A program made the translations under genes and the position numbers. From Atlanticothrix silvestris CENA357 (GTDB lineage Bacteria; Cyanobacteriota; Cyanobacteriia; Cyanobacteriales; Nostocaceae): 64,000 bases of DNA. Positions 59,777 to 64,000 of this stretch are shown in pieces. How positions within the stretch are numbered: the stretch's first letter is position 1; every line of letters begins with the position of its first letter. The DNA lies in NCBI RefSeq assembly GCF_016056295.1, contig NZ_JAECZB010000007.1, positions 1 through 64,000 on the forward strand. Direction: 5' to 3'. The notes below the pieces were generated by a model, which did no database searches, was not told where the DNA came from, and saw only the letters and a program-made list of their open reading frames with translations.

Positions 59777-59965
59777 ATGAGTAGCGATTTAGCTGTCAAA
59801 CTGCGCTCTGGCACACAACAAGCTCACACAGCGGCAGAAAATGTGGGATTCATGAAATGTTTTCTTAAAGGAGTTGTGGATAGGGACTGTTTCGCCAAGT
59901 TTTTAGGCAATTTATCGAAATCGCTACAGCAAATTAATTTTCTACAAATTAGCCTGTTTGGTTGA
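59777..59965 (+). pseudogene. ho2: Truncated heme oxygenase (ho2) remnant
   Basis: The first 46 codons read as a heme oxygenase N-terminus: KLRSGTQQAHTAAENVGF with the proximal haem ligand His17, then FLKGVV and FLGNL. A normal enzyme has about 240 residues; here only SKSLQQINFLQISLFG follows before the stop, and no further oxygenase sequence occurs before hemN. The tail begins GNLSK, like GNLIK near the C-terminus of full-length enzymes, so an in-frame deletion between the two GNL segments is plausible. Ribosome binding site and start are intact. Without the distal helix no activity is expected. Heme oxygenase supply must come from a second gene elsewhere. Confidence 0.8.
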
Positions 59966-60128
59966 AATCAACACATCATGGATTGCTGCTGATCTTTAAA
60001 ATAAACAGCAGTAACCCTATTTTTGTTAATGCCTTAGTGGTTCAAAAATGATTTTTTAATCACAAAAGCACAAAGATGAAAGTATTTTTCTTGCTATTAC
60101 CTATACAACTAACTACTAAGAGGTTTTG

Positions 60129-61511
60129 ATGGTTTTTCTACTACCTAGTGTCAAATTTGATCTAAATATGATCAAAAAATATGATACTCCTGCACCCAGA
60201 TACACCAGTTACCCACCGGCTACAGAGTTAAAAGAAGGGTTTAGCGTCACTGATTTTCAAGCCGCGATCGCCGCCTCGAATCAAAGAAAATCTCCTCTAT
60301 CTTTATATTTCCATATCCCCTTTTGTCAGAGTGCCTGCTACTTCTGTGGCTGTAATACAGTAATTTCTAACAACAAGAGTATTGCTCAACCTTATGTAGA
60401 GTTCTTGGTTCAAGAAATCAAGAACATGGCAGCCTTGATTGATTCAGATAGAAAAGTACTGCAAATCCATTGGGGTGGTGGTACACCTAATTACTTGGAT
60501 CATGACCAAGTAGAATTTTTATGGAAGAACATTAATCGATACTTCAGTATTGATCCACAAGCAGAAATTTCAATTGAGATTAATCCTCGTTATGTCGATA
60601 AAAACTATATTTTCTTTCTGAGAGAAATTGGGTTTAACCGTATTAGTTTTGGTATCCAGGATTTTAACCGCGAAGTACAAGTAGCTGTGAATCGCGTACA
60701 ACCAGAAGAAATGCTGTTTGATGTCATGGATTGGATCAAAGCAGCTAAGTTTGAAAGTGTAAATGTAGATTTAATTTATGGTTTACCATATCAAAATTTC
60801 CAGACATTTCAGGAGACAGTGAAAAAGACAATTCAATTAGATCCTGACCGCATAGTTGTTTTTAACTTTGCTTATGTACCGTGGTTGAAGCCAGCACAAA
60901 AAAATATTCCTCAAGAAGCATTGCCGCAACCACAAGAAAAGTTAGAAATTCTCAAAATGACTATTGAGGAATTGACAAATAGTCAGTACGTATTCATTGG
61001 TATGGATCATTTTGCCAAACCTAACGATGAACTAGCGATCGCCCAACGTGATCGCACCCTCCAGCGCAACTTTCAGGGCTACACCACCCACGCAGGTACA
61101 GAACTTTTGGGGTTTGGTGTTTCATCCATTAGTATGTTAAATGAAGCTTATTTCCAAAATCACAAGCAGTTAAAAGATTATTACCAAGCGATCGCAGGAT
61201 CTACTTTACCTATTAGTAAAGGCATTAACTTGACACAAGATGACATGATCCGACGTGATGTTATCTTATGTATCATGTCTCACTTTCATCTGCGTAAGCA
61301 AGATATAGAAGAGAAATATCATATTAATTTTGATGATTACTTCGCTCAGGAGATAGAAGTACTGAAGCCATTAGCAGCCGATGGACTCGTCAGTGTCTCA
61401 AGTAACCATATCCAGATTACAGATATCGGTAGGCTACTAGTAAGAAATATTGCTGTCGTATTTGACACACATAATCAAGTCCGAGATAAACAATTTTCCC
61501 GTGCAATTTAA
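60129..61511 (+). CDS. hemN: Oxygen-independent coproporphyrinogen III oxidase
   Basis: Radical-SAM enzyme that turns coproporphyrinogen III into protoporphyrinogen IX without oxygen. It has 460 residues from the ATG at 60129, which has AGAGG upstream. The cluster motif is CQSACYFCGC (Cys-x3-Cys-x2-Cys), preceded by the N-terminal HemN segment PAPRYTSYPPATEL. HWGGGTPNYL, NRISFGIQDFN and the C-terminal HemN domain (GFGVSSISML) are present. It forms the low-oxygen set with the adjacent cyclase and the ho2 remnant. It appears intact although its upstream partner is broken. Confidence 0.95.
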   Translation: MVFLLPSVKFDLNMIKKYDTPAPRYTSYPPATELKEGFSVTDFQAAIAASNQRKSPLSLYFHIPFCQSACYFCGCNTVISNNKSIAQPYVEFLVQEIKNMAALIDSDRKVLQIHWGGGTPNYLDHDQVEFLWKNINRYFSIDPQAEISIEINPRYVDKNYIFFLREIGFNRISFGIQDFNREVQVAVNRVQPEEMLFDVMDWIKAAKFESVNVDLIYGLPYQNFQTFQETVKKTIQLDPDRIVVFNFAYVPWLKPAQKNIPQEALPQPQEKLEILKMTIEELTNSQYVFIGMDHFAKPNDELAIAQRDRTLQRNFQGYTTHAGTELLGFGVSSISMLNEAYFQNHKQLKDYYQAIAGSTLPISKGINLTQDDMIRRDVILCIMSHFHLRKQDIEEKYHINFDDYFAQEIEVLKPLAADGLVSVSSNHIQITDIGRLLVRNIAVVFDTHNQVRDKQFSRAI

Positions 61512-61971
61512 GCAAAGGTTGGCAACTATAACAGGGAAAAGACCAATACTTTTCGGTTAAGGGAGAAAGGGGAAATAAAAACCTTTAACCCTTATCCTTT
61601 AACTTTTTCTCGTAACCTGACTTCAAGTTAAAAATACTTAATAGAATAATATTGATAGTGGCACAGCCATTATGCATGACTAATTACCGCTGCTCACAAT
61701 TAGGATTTATTTTGCTAGATATATAAAACCAAATAAAATCAAGATTAATCTCTTAACAGAGACAAAATACAAAGACATTAAATACAGATTTTGTATTCCA
61801 AAAATATTAATTTTTAGATTAAAAATACGCCTAATTTTGAATTTAGATTAACTTGCATAATTTCTCTGCCTTTTGGTTTTAATATCTCTCTCATCTGGTA
61901 GAAAGAATTGCAAAGTAGGATTGGTAATCTATATACAGATGAAAGCAAAATAAATTTTTGAGGAATTTGTT
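61512..61971. other. Intergenic region after hemN
   Basis: About 460 bases. At about 61557-61608 GGTTAAGGGAGAAAGG and CCTTTAACCCTTATCCTTTAAC are complementary in part and end in a T-run, so this is a candidate hemN terminator built from a dispersed repeat. The remainder is AT-rich promoter-type DNA for the next gene; TTTTTGAGGAATT before 61972 supplies its ribosome binding site. Confidence 0.5.
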
Positions 61972-62244
61972 ATGAATATTATTGCTTGGATAATTTTGGG
62001 ACTTTTGGCTGGTGCGATCGGTAAAGCTATCTATCCAGGTAGACAAGGCGGTGGCATTCTATCCACAATGATCTTGGGTATTATCGGTGCTTTCCTTGGT
62101 GGTAGCTTATTTACGCTACTGCAAACGGGCACGCTGCAACTAACAGCTGCAAGTTTAAGCATTGGCGGTCTAGTTGTGGCAGTTATTGGTGCAATGGTTG
62201 CCATCTTTCTTTGGGGCTTATTGTCTAGAAGCAGTAACGCCTAG
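61972..62244 (+). CDS. GlsB/YeaQ/YmgE-family small membrane protein
   Basis: A 90-residue protein with three membrane helices of the stress-associated GlsB/YeaQ/YmgE (transglycosylase-associated) family. The family pattern is IIAWIILGLLAGAIGKAIYPG and TMILGIIGAFLGG. Members are induced by envelope, acid or general stress in several bacteria; the mechanism is unknown. A manganese catalase gene follows on the same strand after 277 bases. Confidence 0.88.
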   Translation: MNIIAWIILGLLAGAIGKAIYPGRQGGGILSTMILGIIGAFLGGSLFTLLQTGTLQLTAASLSIGGLVVAVIGAMVAIFLWGLLSRSSNA

Positions 62245-62353
62245 TTTAAAGTAATATCTAGTAGTTATCTTGTAGGGAACGCATCTACTAGGTATTGTCT
62301 TGCACTTATTTTGTAGGTCTTAAGCAAGGTTTATAGATAAGGTAAGCTGCAAA

Positions 62354-62379
62354 GGCTTTCATTCATTTCATTGAAAGCC
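62354..62379 (+). terminator. Weak hairpin between the stress protein and catalase genes
   Basis: GGCTTTCA at 62354-62361 pairs with TGAAAGCC at 62372-62379; only a short A/T tail follows. It may end the preceding transcript. Confidence 0.4.
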
Positions 62380-62521
62380 AAATTTATAAAATAGGCCACT
62401 AATACTATCAAAAGTATCTTAGTAGTGCTGCATATAAATTGGGTTAATTAGATGGGAAATTGCAAAGTTGAGTTCATCCCATAACCCGTTATTGTGTTGA
62501 AAATAATTGAAGTGAGATTGT

Positions 62522-63214
62522 ATGTTTTTCCATAAAAAAGAGCCAATTCATGTTGTAAATGTGGGTGATGCCGATCCTCGTTTTGCTCAATTGTTACTTG
62601 AGCAATTTGGGGGAGCAACCGGAGAACTATCAGCAGCTCTCCAATATTGGGTACAATCTTTTCATGTCGAAAATCCTGGCATTAAAGACATGCTCCAAGA
62701 TATCGCCATTGAGGAGTTTGGCCACTTAGAGATGGTTGGTAAGCTCATTGAAGGTCATACTAAGAATGTAGATCAAACAGAGGCTTATAAAAGCACTCTA
62801 TTTGCTGTACGAGGTATGGGCCCTCATTTTTTAGACAGTCAAGGTAGTGCTTGGACGGCAACTTACCTAAATGAAGGCGGGGATGTAGTGCGTGATTTGA
62901 GAGCTAACATTGCAGCTGAAGCTGGCGCTCGTCAGACTTACGAATCACTAATTAAGCTAGCAACCGACCAAAAAACTAAAGAGACTTTAGTGCATTTGTT
63001 AACCAGAGAAATTTCTCATACCCAGATGTTTATGAAGGCTCTCGACTCACTGGATAAATTGACTGATCCTTTGTTTGGCAATATTCAGCCTGATGAAACT
63101 GTAGATCTTTACTACAACCTATCTACAAACGGTAATGGTAAAGATGAGCGTGGCCCTTGGAACTCTGAGCCAACATTCAAATATATTGCCAACCCACTTG
63201 AAAGTCACTCCTAA
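62522..63214 (+). CDS. Manganese catalase
   Basis: Non-haem catalase that splits hydrogen peroxide at a di-manganese centre, ferritin-like fold, 230 residues. Ligand motifs are the Glu in QFGGATGELSAALQYWVQ, IAIEEFGHLEMV (Glu and His), AAEAGARQTYE and TREISHTQMFMKAL (Glu and His). Length and sequence agree with the short Mn catalases of Anabaena. It adds to the peroxide defence genes srx, dps and thioredoxin in this window. Confidence 0.94.
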   Translation: MFFHKKEPIHVVNVGDADPRFAQLLLEQFGGATGELSAALQYWVQSFHVENPGIKDMLQDIAIEEFGHLEMVGKLIEGHTKNVDQTEAYKSTLFAVRGMGPHFLDSQGSAWTATYLNEGGDVVRDLRANIAAEAGARQTYESLIKLATDQKTKETLVHLLTREISHTQMFMKALDSLDKLTDPLFGNIQPDETVDLYYNLSTNGNGKDERGPWNSEPTFKYIANPLESHS

Positions 63215-63531
63215 TTATCTGTCAAAGTGGAAGTCACTTTACAACATCAGTGCTTGTTAAATAAGCAATGGCTTACTTCTAATTTCCTCGAATAACTCTT
63301 AATCACGAGGAAAGTAAATGAGTCGGTTTTAATTACCCGACTCACTTTATTTTTATGCATTTTGCAGTTATTTTTACTTGACTTATATGAATTTACAATG
63401 AAGCTGCATAAAAAAGAACTTCGAGAATTAAATCGTAAGAAGTCAAAGATATAACTCGCCCGGATGTAATTTTGCTGAGAGCATCTTGAAGGCGATCGCA
63501 TCCGGTAAAAATATTAACACCAATATTTAGG
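63215..63531. other. Intergenic region between catalase and the convergent last gene
   Basis: The 317 bases contain the catalase terminator and AT-rich DNA with a HIP1 site. An 84-codon minus-strand frame (63247-63501) crosses the terminator hairpin and is rich in Ser, Lys, Phe and Asn without any fold signal, so I do not call it. Confidence 0.5.
63319..63352 (+). terminator. Terminator of the manganese catalase gene
   Basis: TGAGTCGG at 63319-63326 pairs with CCGACTCA at 63337-63344 (10-base loop), followed by CTTTATTTTT. Confidence 0.8.
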
Positions 63532-63837
63532 TTATTTAATTACAGCTAAATCATAACTTAACTTTTTGTTAATAAAATCTATAACCTTAGCTTCTGCGGG
63601 TGTAATTATCCCGTCTAGATGAGCCATTTTTTGATACTGAGCCACTAAGGGTACGGCAAAGTCACTATTAATTTGCTCAAGTAAGCTTTCTAAAGATGGT
63701 AACGATTTTATATTAGCTGCGATCGCATCGATTGAAGCAGGACTGACGTTCGCAGCTTGTAATTCTGACAAAATATCTTTCCCTGATTTATTTGGATTAC
63801 CCGCTAAGACAATGTAAACCAAAATTTGATTAACCAC
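63532..63837 (-). CDS. Small helical protein, possibly frameshifted at its 5' end
   Basis: A 101-residue frame with GTG start. The C-terminal part (LVAQYQKMAHLDGIITPAEAKVIDFI) resembles a TerB-like helical domain; the family is not certain. Directly upstream on the same strand, in another frame, an ATG at 63908 begins MTQLNILELAKQGDANAI, a typical N-terminus of cyanobacterial proteins. That frame runs into this one after about 28 codons near the A/T run at 63821-63828, where one extra base would join both. So the gene may really start at 63908 and carry a one-base deletion, or a sequencing error. Confidence 0.55.
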   Translation of the reverse strand: MVNQILVYIVLAGNPNKSGKDILSELQAANVSPASIDAIAANIKSLPSLESLLEQINSDFAVPLVAQYQKMAHLDGIITPAEAKVIDFINKKLSYDLAVIK

Positions 63838-64000
63838 TGACTTACCAGAATGTTAATCGCGTTTGCATCACCCTGCTTGGCAAGTTCTAAAATGTTTAGT
63901 TGTGTCATACTTAGTACTGGTAAGAATTTTACTCATAAAACTAGTTCAATTATTCCCATCCACAATTTCAAAAGTAACATGAGTAATATTTGATACTTAA

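Noticed and set aside
63247-63501. Minus-strand frame of 84 codons
   Set aside because: It runs through the catalase terminator and has a composition typical of noncoding AT-rich DNA.

Overview
The window is chromosomal DNA of a filamentous, probably heterocyst-forming cyanobacterium (order Nostocales; Nostoc, Anabaena, Tolypothrix or a close relative). This is supported by the very many GCGATCGC-type HIP1 octamers, a plant-type ferredoxin, a chlorophyll cyclase gene, a cyanobacterial biliverdin reductase, RNase P RNA carrying an AT-rich repeat in its P12 region, and clusters of degenerate heptamer repeats (GTTAGTG / AACTGAC type) between genes. Gene density is ordinary, both strands are used, and no rRNA, tRNA, CRISPR array, prophage or complete insertion sequence was seen.

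Layout. 0.2-4.3 kb: mltA-type lytic transglycosylase with a small upstream gene, map-bvdR (coupled), petF. 4.5-8.7 kb: a SpoIID-domain protein, the peroxide-defence pair srx and dps, an HTH/GrpE-like protein, and a PIN toxin-antitoxin pair. 8.9-14.3 kb: a signalling block with a multi-PAS histidine kinase broken by one in-frame TGA, a STAS protein and a receiver-PP2C phosphatase whose stop codon abuts that of the STAS gene. 14.4-24.5 kb: DUF1350 hydrolase, serA, prmA, y-type thioredoxin, fabG, a P450 with its TetR regulator, and a WecA/MraY-like sugar-phosphate transferase. 24.6-32.3 kb: groEL with a perfect CIRCE operator, corA, rnpB next to rnc, a four-helix-bundle gene between inverted repeats, a Gfo/Idh oxidoreductase and a second PIN toxin-antitoxin pair. 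32.5-40.8 kb: a dCache-type histidine kinase, a RibD-like reductase, a FemAB/GNAT-like protein, moeA, a HAD protein and ndbB. 41.2-45.7 kb: the most unusual locus, a two-gene unit of a CHAT-TIR-ATPase protein and an ATPase-CHASE2 membrane protein. 46-52.5 kb: sugar-binding lipoprotein, exbD/exbB divergent from a tonB-like gene, a VanY-type peptidase and an AEC transporter. 52.7-57.3 kb: a metal-responsive block (hemB, flavoprotein, COG0523 GTPase, folE) with two Fur-family boxes. 58.3-61.5 kb: the low-oxygen tetrapyrrole cluster (chlAII divergent from ho2-hemN) in which ho2 is reduced to an N-terminal stub. 62-63.9 kb: stress membrane protein, manganese catalase and a possibly frameshifted small gene.

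Themes. Tetrapyrrole and iron/zinc metabolism recur (bvdR, hemB, chlAII, ho2 remnant, hemN, COG0523 GTPase, folE), as does peroxide protection (srx, dps, thioredoxin, Mn catalase). The best candidate for a poorly described system is the CHAT-TIR-ATPase / ATPase-CHASE2 pair at 41186-45740: two potential effector domains with apparently intact catalytic residues in one protein, joined by overlapping reading frames to a membrane sensor with a related ATPase. All function statements come from reading translated sequence by eye; no database search was run.
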